A stretch of 64,000 nt of DNA, taken from NCBI RefSeq assembly GCF_009557615.1, contig NZ_CP045652.1, positions 2,976,001 through 3,040,000 on the forward strand. The letters run 5' to 3'. Each line of letters begins with the position of its first letter. Within the stretch, counting starts at the first letter, position 1. A model generated the notes under the pieces. The model made no database searches. It was given only the letters and a program-made list of their open reading frames with translations, and had not been told where the DNA came from. Positions 1 through 9,215 of the stretch are shown one piece after another. Source of the DNA: Sphingobacteruim zhuxiongii. GTDB lineage: Bacteria; Bacteroidota; Bacteroidia; Sphingobacteriales; Sphingobacteriaceae. Position numbers and translations under genes: made by a program.

Positions 1-1557
1 AATGAGCAAGAGCTTAACATGGCTGTAACAGGAGCCTACAACGCCCTGTATCAGGCACCAAAAGCGACACCAATGCCTTTTCCACTAACAATTGACTACG
101 CTTCTGACATTGGTTGGGAAAGAAACACCAATGCCTTACAGATTCTAGGTCTAGGGAATGCCGATGCAAACAATGAATTCACTTCAGATTTCTGGAACTT
201 ACTTTACATAGGTATTCAACGCTGCAATACCATTCTCGAGAAAGTCGAAAATTTAAATGCTGTTGTTCCTGAGGCAGTGTTAAATCAACGCATTAGTGAA
301 GTAAGATTCTTACGCGCATATTATTATTTCTTTTTGAATGAATTATTCGGTGGAGTGCCTTTGTTAACTAAAAATGTACCGTTAGCAGAGTCCGCAATTC
401 CAAGAGCGACGAAAGAAGAAACGAATAATTTCATCCTCGCAGAATTAGATGCAAGTGTTATTAATCTACCAGAAACGGCAACAGGTAGTAATTTAGGCCG
501 CGCTACGAAAGGAGCAGCTTTAGCTTTAAAATCTAGAGCGGCATTATTTAACAAAAAATATCAGGAGGCTGCTGATGCGGCAAAGGCTGTTATGGAACTA
601 AATCAATATCAGTTACATAATAATTTTGAGCAATTGTTCAAGTATGCTGGCGAATCATCGAAAGAAATTATCTGGGCTATTCAATACAAAAAAGGCTTAG
701 CAACGCACAGTATTTCTTCTCAGTTTTATTCCCGTTTGATGCAGGGCTTTTCAAACAAAATTCCTGTACAATCGCTCATCGACTCCTATGAGTGTACAGA
801 CGGATTGAACATTGATAAATCTCCATTATTTGATCCTAAAAAACCGTTCTTAAATCGTGACCCTCGTTTAACGCAAACGGTCGTATTGCCGCAAACCTTA
901 TCCTTAGGTGTTATTTTTGAAACACACCCAGATAGTACAATGACTTGGGATTATCGTGACGCAACTCCTAAACGAATAGCCAATACAGATGCAACCAACG
1001 CATATGCATCTTTCTCTGGCTATCTATGGCGTAAATATGCAGACCCAATTGATTTTACCGATCGTACAAACTCTGAATTAAATGCCATTTTATTCAGATA
1101 TGCCGAGGTACTATTAAACTATGTGGAAGCAAAAACTGAACTTAACCAAATTGATAATTCGGTGTATGAAGCAATTAATCAAGTAAGGCAACGCCCATCG
1201 GTTGCGATGCCAGCAATTGCAACTGGCAAAAGTCAATCACAAATGCGCTCAATTGTACGTAAAGAAAGAAAATACGAGCTCTCGGCGGAAGGATTACGCC
1301 TTTTTGATATTCGTAGATGGAATATTGCGCATCAGGTAATGCCAGGCGATCTTTTGGGACGTATCCGCACAGGTTGGTTAGCAAATGCACCAACAATCGA
1401 TGAAAACGGAACACCAAACTATGCACAAGTTAGCAATAGAGCAGAAATGCGCGTAATTGAAAAACGTAATTTCAACGCTGAACGCGATTATGTATGGCCA
1501 ATCCCACGCATTGAGACTGAAGTAAATCCAAATCTAACACAGAATAAAAATTACTAA
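1..1557 (+). CDS. SusD/RagB-family outer-membrane nutrient-binding protein, 5' truncated
   Basis: The reading frame is already open at base 1, so the N-terminus with its lipoprotein signal lies outside the window; the first in-frame ATG at 19 is internal. The 518 visible codons show the helical SusD fold: TPR-like segments such as RFLRAYYYFFLNELFGGVPL, and a C-terminal part with RKERKYELSAEGLRLFDIRRW, a hallmark of the family. SusD proteins sit on the cell surface and cap a SusC TonB-dependent channel, capturing glycans or glycopeptides. The stop is 10 bp before the next gene, so it heads or continues an operon with the three secreted proteins that follow. The partner susC is expected just upstream of the window. 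The substrate is not readable from the sequence. Confidence 0.95.
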   Translation, partial: NEQELNMAVTGAYNALYQAPKATPMPFPLTIDYASDIGWERNTNALQILGLGNADANNEFTSDFWNLLYIGIQRCNTILEKVENLNAVVPEAVLNQRISEVRFLRAYYYFFLNELFGGVPLLTKNVPLAESAIPRATKEETNNFILAELDASVINLPETATGSNLGRATKGAALALKSRAALFNKKYQEAADAAKAVMELNQYQLHNNFEQLFKYAGESSKEIIWAIQYKKGLATHSISSQFYSRLMQGFSNKIPVQSLIDSYECTDGLNIDKSPLFDPKKPFLNRDPRLTQTVVLPQTLSLGVIFETHPDSTMTWDYRDATPKRIANTDATNAYASFSGYLWRKYADPIDFTDRTNSELNAILFRYAEVLLNYVEAKTELNQIDNSVYEAINQVRQRPSVAMPAIATGKSQSQMRSIVRKERKYELSAEGLRLFDIRRWNIAHQVMPGDLLGRIRTGWLANAPTIDENGTPNYAQVSNRAEMRVIEKRNFNAERDYVWPIPRIETEVNPNLTQNKNY

Positions 1558-1567
1558 ACCCATACCG

Positions 1568-3607
1568 ATGAAAAAGCTATTAATTATATGCTTTATGGTC
1601 TTATCTATTTCCAGTCATAGCATGGCTGGAAATAAGACTGTAGAAGTTGACATTTGTATTTATGGAGGGAGTTCCGCAGGAATTATCGCAGGATACACCG
1701 CAACAAAACTAGGTAAGAAAGCACTGGTTATCGAGCCTAGAAATTACATTGGCGGACTAACCACCGGCGGTCTTGGAGCGACAGATATCGGCAATAAATT
1801 CGCTATTACTGGTCTAGCACGGGATTTCTATCGCCGTATAGGTGCTGAATATAACAAGTTTGAGCAATGGACGTTTGAACCACATGTGGCTAACAAAGTA
1901 TTTAACGACTATATCGCTGCAACAAATTTAGAGATTCAAAAAAACTATTTGCTGGAGGAAGTCATCAAACAAGGCAATAAAATCACAGAGATTGTCGTGC
2001 GTAAAAATGACCATTCTAATGAAGTATTACGCATTAAAGCAAAGATGTTTATCGATTGTACCTATGAGGGAGACCTAATGGCCAAAGCTGGCGTAAGCTA
2101 TGCGATAGGGCGTGAAGCAATCGACCAATATGGAGAAAGCCAAAACGGGATACAGCTACAGGAAGTTCATCAATTCCCTGATGGCATAGACCCTTATAAA
2201 ATTCCTGGAAAACCAGAAAGTGGTCTTCTTTGGGGAATTTCTAACGAAAAACTTGCGCCGCATGGTTCAGGAGACAAGAAAATTCAAGCATATAATTTTC
2301 GACTTACTTTAACGCAAGATAAGAATAATCAAATCCCTTTCAGCAAACCTGACAATTACAATCCGGAACATTTTGAGTTGTTACTTAGACAAATAGAAAA
2401 AGAAAAATGGACAACCATTTTCAGTAATCTCGATATTGTAAATCTTCCCAATGGAGAGAAAGAATACAGACATACGGGTGGATTCTTAATCAAATATATG
2501 CCTAATGGGAAAACGGATTTCAATAATTTTGGCGCGTTCTCAACCGATATGATTGGTGAGAATTACGATTATCCGGACGGCGACTATAAAACGCGAGAAG
2601 CTATTTGGAAAAAGCATGAGGATTACACTAAAAGCCTTTTATATTTCTTAAGTCACGATCCTAGAGTACCGACACACATTCGTGCAGAAATGAAATCTTG
2701 GGGTTTTTGTAAGGACGAATTCCCTGAAACCAACGGCTTCTCAAACCAACTGTATGTGCGTGAAGCTCGTCGTATGATCGGTCGCAAAGTCATGACTCAA
2801 AAACACTGTGAAGGCGATGAACTGATTGATGATCCAATCGGTATGGCCGCTTATCAAATGGACTCACACAATATTCAACGATTAGTGGTTAATGGGATGG
2901 TAAAAAATGAAGGTGATGTACAAAAACCAGTTCCTGCACCCTACCCGATCTCTTACCAAGCGATAACACCGAAAATCGAAGAATGTTCAAATCTTTTGGT
3001 ACCCGTATGTATGTCTTCATCACATATTGCTTTTGGTTCAATCCGTATGGAGCCCGTGTTTATGGTACTCGCGCAATCCGCAGCAACCGCCGCAACTCAG
3101 GCAATCAACAATAAGCAAAACATTCAGGATATCGATGTTAATCAGTTGATAAATAAACTAAAAACAGACCCTTTAGCAGACGGCAGTAAAGCAGAAGTAT
3201 TAATTGACAACCTCGACAAAGAAAATGTAACTGTCAACGGAAATTGGAATTTAATCCGTGGAGGATATGTTAGAGACAAATATGTTTCAGATCGCCAAGA
3301 TAAAAATGCAAGTGTAAGTTTCAAAGCGAATATTACTGAGTCATCAAAATATCGAATCTACTTCTACATCGCAGATGATAAAGAATTAGCGGATCAATTT
3401 ACCTTCGATATATTCGACGGGAAATCCAACCAAAAGGTGACAATTAACAAATCCGATATTAAGAGAATTGGCTTGACTTCTGGAGAATGGGTTGATTTGG
3501 GAGAATATCAAATAAATAAGAATGTAAAAAGCCAAGTCAAAGTGAAAGCTGAGCAGCAAACAGGTCGTGTGATTGCCGATGCTGTGATTTGGAAAAAGGT
3601 AAAATAA
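1568..3607 (+). CDS. Secreted FAD-dependent oxidoreductase with C-terminal golvesin/xanthan-lyase-like domain
   Basis: 679 residues. A cleavable signal peptide (about residues 1-20) is followed by a Rossmann dinucleotide-binding start, IYGGSSAGIIAGYTATKLGK, and the LTTGGLGATDIGN segment typical of the FAD_oxidored family (PF12831) common in Bacteroidota glycan loci. Residues from about 545 form a separate beta-rich module ending ADAVIWKK, like the golvesin/xanthan-lyase-type carbohydrate-associated domain. Seen: export signal, FAD motif, two-domain layout. Inferred: oxidation or elimination chemistry on a carbohydrate-related substrate in the periplasm or at the surface. It is 10 bp after susD and 17 bp before the DUF4886 gene, so it is co-transcribed. 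The exact reaction is unknown. Confidence 0.85.
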   Translation: MKKLLIICFMVLSISSHSMAGNKTVEVDICIYGGSSAGIIAGYTATKLGKKALVIEPRNYIGGLTTGGLGATDIGNKFAITGLARDFYRRIGAEYNKFEQWTFEPHVANKVFNDYIAATNLEIQKNYLLEEVIKQGNKITEIVVRKNDHSNEVLRIKAKMFIDCTYEGDLMAKAGVSYAIGREAIDQYGESQNGIQLQEVHQFPDGIDPYKIPGKPESGLLWGISNEKLAPHGSGDKKIQAYNFRLTLTQDKNNQIPFSKPDNYNPEHFELLLRQIEKEKWTTIFSNLDIVNLPNGEKEYRHTGGFLIKYMPNGKTDFNNFGAFSTDMIGENYDYPDGDYKTREAIWKKHEDYTKSLLYFLSHDPRVPTHIRAEMKSWGFCKDEFPETNGFSNQLYVREARRMIGRKVMTQKHCEGDELIDDPIGMAAYQMDSHNIQRLVVNGMVKNEGDVQKPVPAPYPISYQAITPKIEECSNLLVPVCMSSSHIAFGSIRMEPVFMVLAQSAATAATQAINNKQNIQDIDVNQLINKLKTDPLADGSKAEVLIDNLDKENVTVNGNWNLIRGGYVRDKYVSDRQDKNASVSFKANITESSKYRIYFYIADDKELADQFTFDIFDGKSNQKVTINKSDIKRIGLTSGEWVDLGEYQINKNVKSQVKVKAEQQTGRVIADAVIWKKVK

Positions 3608-3624
3608 TAATTGAATAGGATAAT

Positions 3625-5229
3625 ATGAACTTCAAGTGGATAGGACTCTGCCTGTGTCTAGCCATGTCATCGCTTTCACTTTCGGGTGTAGCACAAGAAA
3701 AAGATAGCGTAGTATTTCTAGGCGACACACTTAGTCTAACAAGCAAGCAAATCCAATATTGGAAAAAAAAATCGGATGATATATTACTTCCGATTGCTAA
3801 TGAAACCGATAAATTCCTAATTCAGAAAACCGGCACACTGTCATTCCGTGATCAGCGATTTCAAATCGCTGATCCATTGGATGATGGCGTCACGAAGATC
3901 CTTGTGATTGGAAATAGCTTTTCCGACGACGGCGTTGAATATTATCTTCACGACTTGGCAAAGCAAAGTGGAAAACCACTGGTTATTGGCAATCTATTTC
4001 GAGGCGGAGCGCCTTTAGATTTCCACCTGAAAAACGCTACTGAAGATAATGCCATTTACGATTACCGAAAAACCTACATCGACGGAGCGAAAGTGAATAC
4101 GCGAAAAACTTCAATTCTAACAGCATTAAAGGATGAAAACTGGGATATCATTTGCTTTCAACAAGCAAGTTTACTCTCGGGAGATCTTGCGTCAGTTAAG
4201 AAAGACCTTCCTTCCCTATTTGCATATGTTCAGAAGAACTATCCTATATCCTCTGTGCGCTATGCTTATCACCAGACTTGGGCATATGCCCAAAATGCAA
4301 GCACTAAGAATTTCGAAAAATATAACCGAAATCAAGAACTGATGTATCAAAAGATTGTAGATGTGTCAAAGGAAATAAAGGATATCATACCGATTGATTT
4401 CATTATCCCTGCGGGTACTGCAATTCAAAATGGTAGGACTAGCTATATTGGCGATAATTTCACACGTGAAGGCTATCATTTGGACCTTAAAATTGGTCGC
4501 TTCACAGCAGCATGCACCTGGTATCAAAGTCTATTCCATGATCTAAATCAGAACAGCTATGTACCTTTTAATTTAAGTCGAAATCAAATCGATGTGGCAA
4601 GGAACGCGGCGATAGCTGCTGTCAAAAACCCCTTTGAACTCACTCGAAATGAGAACTTAAAATTGCCGGTACAATCGAGCAGCTTTAGTAGTATACAAGT
4701 TAATTTTGGCGCTGATTTAATTATGTCGGGATGGAATTCATTTCTTTTTGAACGAGCCGGCACCCGTTTAAGCGACCTGAATAACTTAGACAACAAGTCG
4801 ACTTCTGTAGCAATTGAAATTATCCGGAACTTTGACAAGCGTGCCAGCGAGGGTCCCGCGCGAACTGCAATCGATTTTAAAATGCCTGCGGAGGTTTCCA
4901 AATCCAACTTTTCCGTTCAGTTAGGAGAACAGGACGCTTTACTCCCGTTCCTAAAAATCGAAGGCCTTAATCCGAAAAAAAAATATACAGTTTCCATCTT
5001 CGCAAGTCAAAACCAGCAAGTAAATCCACTGTATTATTGGGTTAAAGGATCCAATACAACGTCTGAACTGTTGAACACGAGTTACAACAAAAACAGATTG
5101 CTTACTTTCAAAAATCTAATTCCTCGGATGGACGGAACCTTAGAACTCGGTTTCAAGCAAGCGTCGAAAACTTCAACAAGCACTGCCGTAATCAACGCTT
5201 TACGTATTTCGGAATCAAATGAACTTTAG
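3625..5229 (+). CDS. Secreted DUF4886 (SGNH-hydrolase-like) protein
   Basis: 534 residues with a signal peptide (about 1-23, ending GVAQ). The core at about residues 90-310 starts ILVIGNSFSDDGVEYYL, the DUF4886 version of the GDSL/SGNH block I, with GNSFS carrying the presumed nucleophile Ser; the distal GYHLDLKIGRFTAACTWY segment would supply the Asp/His-like end. Residues from about 350 form a second, beta-rich module of unknown type. SGNH folds are commonly esterases that remove acyl groups from glycans, so this is a plausible deacylase of the same pathway as its neighbours. The fold is supported by the motif; the substrate is inference. It lies in the middle of the four-gene operon. Confidence 0.8.
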   Translation: MNFKWIGLCLCLAMSSLSLSGVAQEKDSVVFLGDTLSLTSKQIQYWKKKSDDILLPIANETDKFLIQKTGTLSFRDQRFQIADPLDDGVTKILVIGNSFSDDGVEYYLHDLAKQSGKPLVIGNLFRGGAPLDFHLKNATEDNAIYDYRKTYIDGAKVNTRKTSILTALKDENWDIICFQQASLLSGDLASVKKDLPSLFAYVQKNYPISSVRYAYHQTWAYAQNASTKNFEKYNRNQELMYQKIVDVSKEIKDIIPIDFIIPAGTAIQNGRTSYIGDNFTREGYHLDLKIGRFTAACTWYQSLFHDLNQNSYVPFNLSRNQIDVARNAAIAAVKNPFELTRNENLKLPVQSSSFSSIQVNFGADLIMSGWNSFLFERAGTRLSDLNNLDNKSTSVAIEIIRNFDKRASEGPARTAIDFKMPAEVSKSNFSVQLGEQDALLPFLKIEGLNPKKKYTVSIFASQNQQVNPLYYWVKGSNTTSELLNTSYNKNRLLTFKNLIPRMDGTLELGFKQASKTSTSTAVINALRISESNEL

Positions 5230-5261
5230 GCGATAAGCCCTTAAAAATCATCGTTAACATT

Positions 5262-7211
5262 ATGAAAACCAAGATATTTTTACTTGCCGTAACTTTAAGC
5301 TTACTGACAAAACCCACAATCGCTCAATTTAAAAATCATGGACCGCAAGTATTTGCCAAAGCCGTCCAGGGCAGTCAATTTATTAAGGATAAGCAGGGGA
5401 ATGAATATTTATTTACCGTTCTACGCGGCATTCCGGCACGTATGCTGGGTTACGAATTGAAAACAGGAAAGAAAATACTCGAGGCCGAATTGACAGGAAC
5501 TGACGGTTCTTGGGATATGACCCTATCAAGTGATAACACCCTTTACGCAACTGGAAATGGCCATATTTATTCCTATAAATTAGGTGACGAAAAGCCTACA
5601 CCTTTAGCCCTATCAAATCTTGATCAAAAGGTGGTTTGGGATTTACACCCTGCTGAGGGTGGAATAATCTACGGTGGAACCTATCCTGACGGATTAGTTT
5701 TTAAATACCATCCCAAAGTAGGATTTGAAGTCGTTTCCGACGGACCTCTTCATCCTGGAGAAAATTATGTCCGTGGCCTCGTCTATAATAAAAATGACAA
5801 GAAAATCTATGCTGGCACCGGTTCCAATGCCAAGTTTATTCGTTTAGATCCAAAAACAAAACAGAAGACGCAACTCCTGGCGGATGAAAAAGTTTTTAAA
5901 GAATTTTTATACGATTTGGAAATTGTATATAAAGTCGGCGGGAAAGATTACATCATTGGGTACATCAATAGCAATACCTTTTCATCATGCTTTGTTTACG
6001 ACATTCAAGCACAGAAGATTGTACGAAAGCTACCTGCCATAGATATGAAATCTATTGTCAAAGACCCCCATTCCAATACAATCTACTATACTGCGAAAGG
6101 GAAAGTTTTCGAGCTAGATTTATCAAACAACCATGCAGACGCCATTGCTATCGGGAAGATTACGGGCGCTGGTAAAGCCGCCGTTTGGACTGATAAAGGC
6201 GATTACCAAGTGTTCAGCAATGCGCAAACATTGTACAAGATTAACCCAAGAAGCAAGCAATTGGATAGCTTAGCATTAGATGTACCTAACTCACCAATAA
6301 ATATTCAAACCATTTATTGGGGACCTGATCAAAAAGTTTGGAGTGCAGGCTATCTCGCTGGACAACACGGGACTTTTGATCCTTCAACTGGTATTCATCA
6401 GTCCTATCCAGGACTTCACCAAACTGAAGGAATGGTGAGTTTAGGGAATAAACTGTATTTCGGAATTTACACGAAAGCACACATTTACTCATATGACTTG
6501 ACAAAAGCTTGGAAAGTAGGTTCTGGAAATCCTAAACATTTAGGACAGATTAAAGACCAAGACCGACCTTTCGCGGTAATTAGTTCTGAAAAACGCAAGG
6601 AAGTAATCTTGGGGACAGTACCTCCGTACGGCGAATTGGGGGGTACAATAAGCCATCTAAACGTAGAAACAGAAACGATTAGCACCTTCGATAACATCAT
6701 TCCGAATCAGTCCGTTATTTCAGTTTTGAATTTTAATGAACGTGTGATTGGCGGAAGCTCCATTTCCGGAGGATTAGGCGTGCTCCCAAAAGAGAAAAGA
6801 GGTAAAATATTCGAATGGGATCCAGAAAGCAAACAGGTACTGTGGACAGATAGTATCGCAAACTACTGGTCGATCTCGGGCTTGTTTAAAGGACCGAATG
6901 ATAATATTTGGGGTTTTGCAGATGGGACGCTATTTGAGTATGACTTAGCGAAAAAGAAAGTGGTATCGGAGCTTCCCGTTTATCAATATCCAAAGTACCC
7001 AAGCCACATTTGGCGAAATGGCTTAGCGATCTTCCATCCAAATGGACTCATTTACTTTACGCTATCCGATTGTATGTACAGCTACGATTTCAAATCGAAA
7101 AAACTTATCAAGCTCCGCGACAATGCGTCACTGATGATTCTTGGTCAGGACAACAAAATTTATTTTCGACAAGATACAGATCTGTGGAGCTATACGCCAG
7201 AACAATACTAA
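5262..7211 (+). CDS. Secreted beta-propeller-like protein of unknown function
   Basis: 649 residues with an N-terminal signal peptide (about 1-21, TIAQ end). The body is made of repeated beta-strand blocks of the type NDKKIYAGTGSNAKFIRLDP, GGIIYGGTYPDGLVFKYHP, DNTLYATGNGHIYSYKLG and KLYFGIYTKAHIYSYDL, recurring about every 45-60 residues, as in PQQ/SMP-30/kelch-type propellers. No catalytic motif is recognisable. It is the last gene of the operon with susD, 32 bp after the DUF4886 gene, and is followed by a long perfect inverted repeat. It could be a lyase, a lactonase-like enzyme or a binding protein; the sequence does not decide. Confidence 0.7.
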   Translation: MKTKIFLLAVTLSLLTKPTIAQFKNHGPQVFAKAVQGSQFIKDKQGNEYLFTVLRGIPARMLGYELKTGKKILEAELTGTDGSWDMTLSSDNTLYATGNGHIYSYKLGDEKPTPLALSNLDQKVVWDLHPAEGGIIYGGTYPDGLVFKYHPKVGFEVVSDGPLHPGENYVRGLVYNKNDKKIYAGTGSNAKFIRLDPKTKQKTQLLADEKVFKEFLYDLEIVYKVGGKDYIIGYINSNTFSSCFVYDIQAQKIVRKLPAIDMKSIVKDPHSNTIYYTAKGKVFELDLSNNHADAIAIGKITGAGKAAVWTDKGDYQVFSNAQTLYKINPRSKQLDSLALDVPNSPINIQTIYWGPDQKVWSAGYLAGQHGTFDPSTGIHQSYPGLHQTEGMVSLGNKLYFGIYTKAHIYSYDLTKAWKVGSGNPKHLGQIKDQDRPFAVISSEKRKEVILGTVPPYGELGGTISHLNVETETISTFDNIIPNQSVISVLNFNERVIGGSSISGGLGVLPKEKRGKIFEWDPESKQVLWTDSIANYWSISGLFKGPNDNIWGFADGTLFEYDLAKKKVVSELPVYQYPKYPSHIWRNGLAIFHPNGLIYFTLSDCMYSYDFKSKKLIKLRDNASLMILGQDNKIYFRQDTDLWSYTPEQY

Positions 7212-7254
7212 TTAAAGCTAGATCCATTTCACATCCCTTTCAAACCCAATTCAA

Positions 7255-7295
7255 CTCCGAATCAAAGACCTTCAACAAGAGGGTTTGATTCGGAG
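7255..7295. repeat. 12-bp perfect inverted repeat at the end of the susD operon
   Basis: CTCCGAATCAAA (7255-7266) and TTTGATTCGGAG (7284-7295) are perfectly complementary with a 17-nt loop. The right arm is followed by two more copies of GATTCG (7299 and 7310 area), so GATTCG occurs three times within about 30 bp. There is no T-run behind it on either strand, so it is not a classical intrinsic terminator. It may be a 3'-end RNA stability hairpin or a protein site. Confidence 0.6.
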
Positions 7296-7397
7296 ATGAT
7301 TCGGAATTGATTCGTCGCAAATAGAGACTTCATTTAACTTTTATGAGTCCATAGCTGATGTGATATATTAAACTGGGAGATAGAAAAAGTTAAGCAC

Positions 7398-7426
7398 AAA
7401 AAAATCCACGACGCTAGTTCGTGGAT
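7398..7426 (-). terminator. Intrinsic terminator of the sulfatase gene
   Basis: On the minus strand ATCCACGA and TCGTGGAT form an 8-bp stem with a short loop, followed by seven T. It lies about 35 bp past the sulfatase stop codon. Confidence 0.8.
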
Positions 7427-7459
7427 TCGTGGTTAATTGATTTGGTTGTTGAGTATTTT

Positions 7460-9110
7460 CTAGTCTGCTTGATTCATAACTTTAGCAGCTTCTTGATCAT
7501 CATATTGCTTTATCAGTTCGTTAAGCTTCCCTTTTAATTTCCGGACCGTCGATTCGTATTCTTTTCGACCGTAAACATTGTGCAACTCATTCGGATCCAT
7601 TTGTAGATCGTAAAGTTCCCAACTCTCCTGTCCCTTGTAAAAGCGAATTAACTTATATCGATCCGTTGTTATGCCGAAATGCGGCGAAACTTGATGTGGT
7701 CTTGGAAATTCGTAATAATGGTAGTAACTCGCCTCGCGCGTTTTTACCTTCTTTCCGTTTGCCTTTAACAGCTTCAAGAAAGAGCGACCTTGTATATCCG
7801 AAGGTACGGAAACTCCTGCAATTTCCAATAAGGTTGGAGCCCAATCGATATTTAAAACATGTTGATTTATTTTGGTCCCTGCTTTGACCACTTTTGGATA
7901 ACGAATAACAAAAGGAGTCTTCAACGATTCTTGGTAAATAAAACGCTTGTCGAACCAGCCATGCTCGCCTAAATAAAATCCTTGGTCAGATCCATAAATC
8001 ACAATGGTATTCTCGGCTAAGCCCTGTTGATCTAAGTAGGCAAGCAACTTACCGATGTTCCGATCTAACGAATTCGCAGTCGATAAATAATCGCGAATAT
8101 AGCGTTGATATTTCCATTCACTCATGGCATCGCCGGTCAAATTCAGATCGTCGTGGTCTTTAGAAATCCGATCGTAGTATGCTTGTACACTGCTCGCCTG
8201 TTTACTATTCAACCGTTCGTACATACCTTCATAGACGAGCCTCTCCAGCGATTCTGCTTCCTTTTCGCTTAAATCTCGGTCTCCATATAGCTTTTGTTTG
8301 AGCTTTTGCCGCTTTGTTGCTGCTTGCTCTTTCGATAATCCAAACTTTGCGTGCACCTTCAAATCATCTGAAATACGCATAGTCTGAGTAATTGTCATAT
8401 CTTGATTTGCGGCAGCCTTTCTACCCTCATATTGGTCATAAAAGGTTGTTGGTAAAGGGAAGTCAACCTGATCGTATGCGCCGAGATCCTCCATTGCTGG
8501 TAACCATTCCCGATGTGTAGCTTTCTCGCCGACGACTAAAAAGAAAAGGTTTATCCTTATCGCGATTGTCCATCCAATCCGTTGCAAACTCGGTAGTTAG
8601 ATCCGTTACATAACCTTCATAACGACTAGTATCGTTCTTCGAATCAATAAAATCTGGATTGTAATAATATCCTTGCCCCGGTAGAATCTTCCATTCATCA
8701 AATGCATCTCCTGGTAAGGATCCTAAATGCCATTTCCCGATCCAAGCAGTTTGATAATCACCTTGTTTCAATAAGCGACTAAATAATTGTTGATTCACAT
8801 TAAATTGCCCTTCATTCGCTAGATAACCATTCTTATGGCTATATTTTCCGGTTAACAAATTCGCTCTACTCGGCCCACAAATAGAATTGGTAACCAAGAA
8901 GTTTTCAAATAGCGCCCCCTCTTTAGCAATTCTATCAATATTTGGCGTATGCGCAAATTTGTTTCCATACGCTCCAATCGCCTGATAAGCATGATCATCA
9001 GAAAAAATAAAAATAATATTCGGTTTTTTCTGTTGGGCTCGTACGGGATTTACCAGCATGAAAGGAAATAATAACAGCGCTACGCATAATAGATTCAACA
9101 GGTACTTCAT
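7460..9110 (-). pseudogene. Formylglycine-dependent sulfatase (type I), interrupted by a frameshift
   Basis: The N-terminal part (9110 to about 8545) has a signal peptide, the metal-site start KPNIIFIFSDDHAYQAIGAY and the sulfatase signature CGPSRANLLTGKYSHKNG, whose Cys becomes formylglycine. The C-terminal part continues in another frame with FLVVGEKATHREWLP (catalytic Lys/His), the YGSDQGFYLGEHGWFDKR block and a normal end at 7460. Joining DKPF to FLVVGEKATHREW restores the family consensus if one base is removed in the A5GA4 stretch at 8538-8547; the span is 1651 nt, one more than a multiple of three. The intact protein would be about 549 residues, the usual size. The family resembles GlcNAc-6-sulfatase-like S1 enzymes, which is inference. 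Either a recent pseudogene or a sequencing error. Confidence 0.85.
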
Positions 9111-9215
9111 CGCATTCAGTTTGATTTCTGACTTACTAAGTTAACAAATTAGCTATAATCAGGGATATGTAGATATTAGGGATTTTGGCATATTTGCTGA
9201 AGTTAAACAAGACAT

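Noticed and set aside
8540..8547. Programmed frameshift in the sulfatase
   Set aside because: The shift is +1 at A/T runs without a known slippery or stop context, and sulfatases are not known to use recoding; mutation or sequencing error is simpler.
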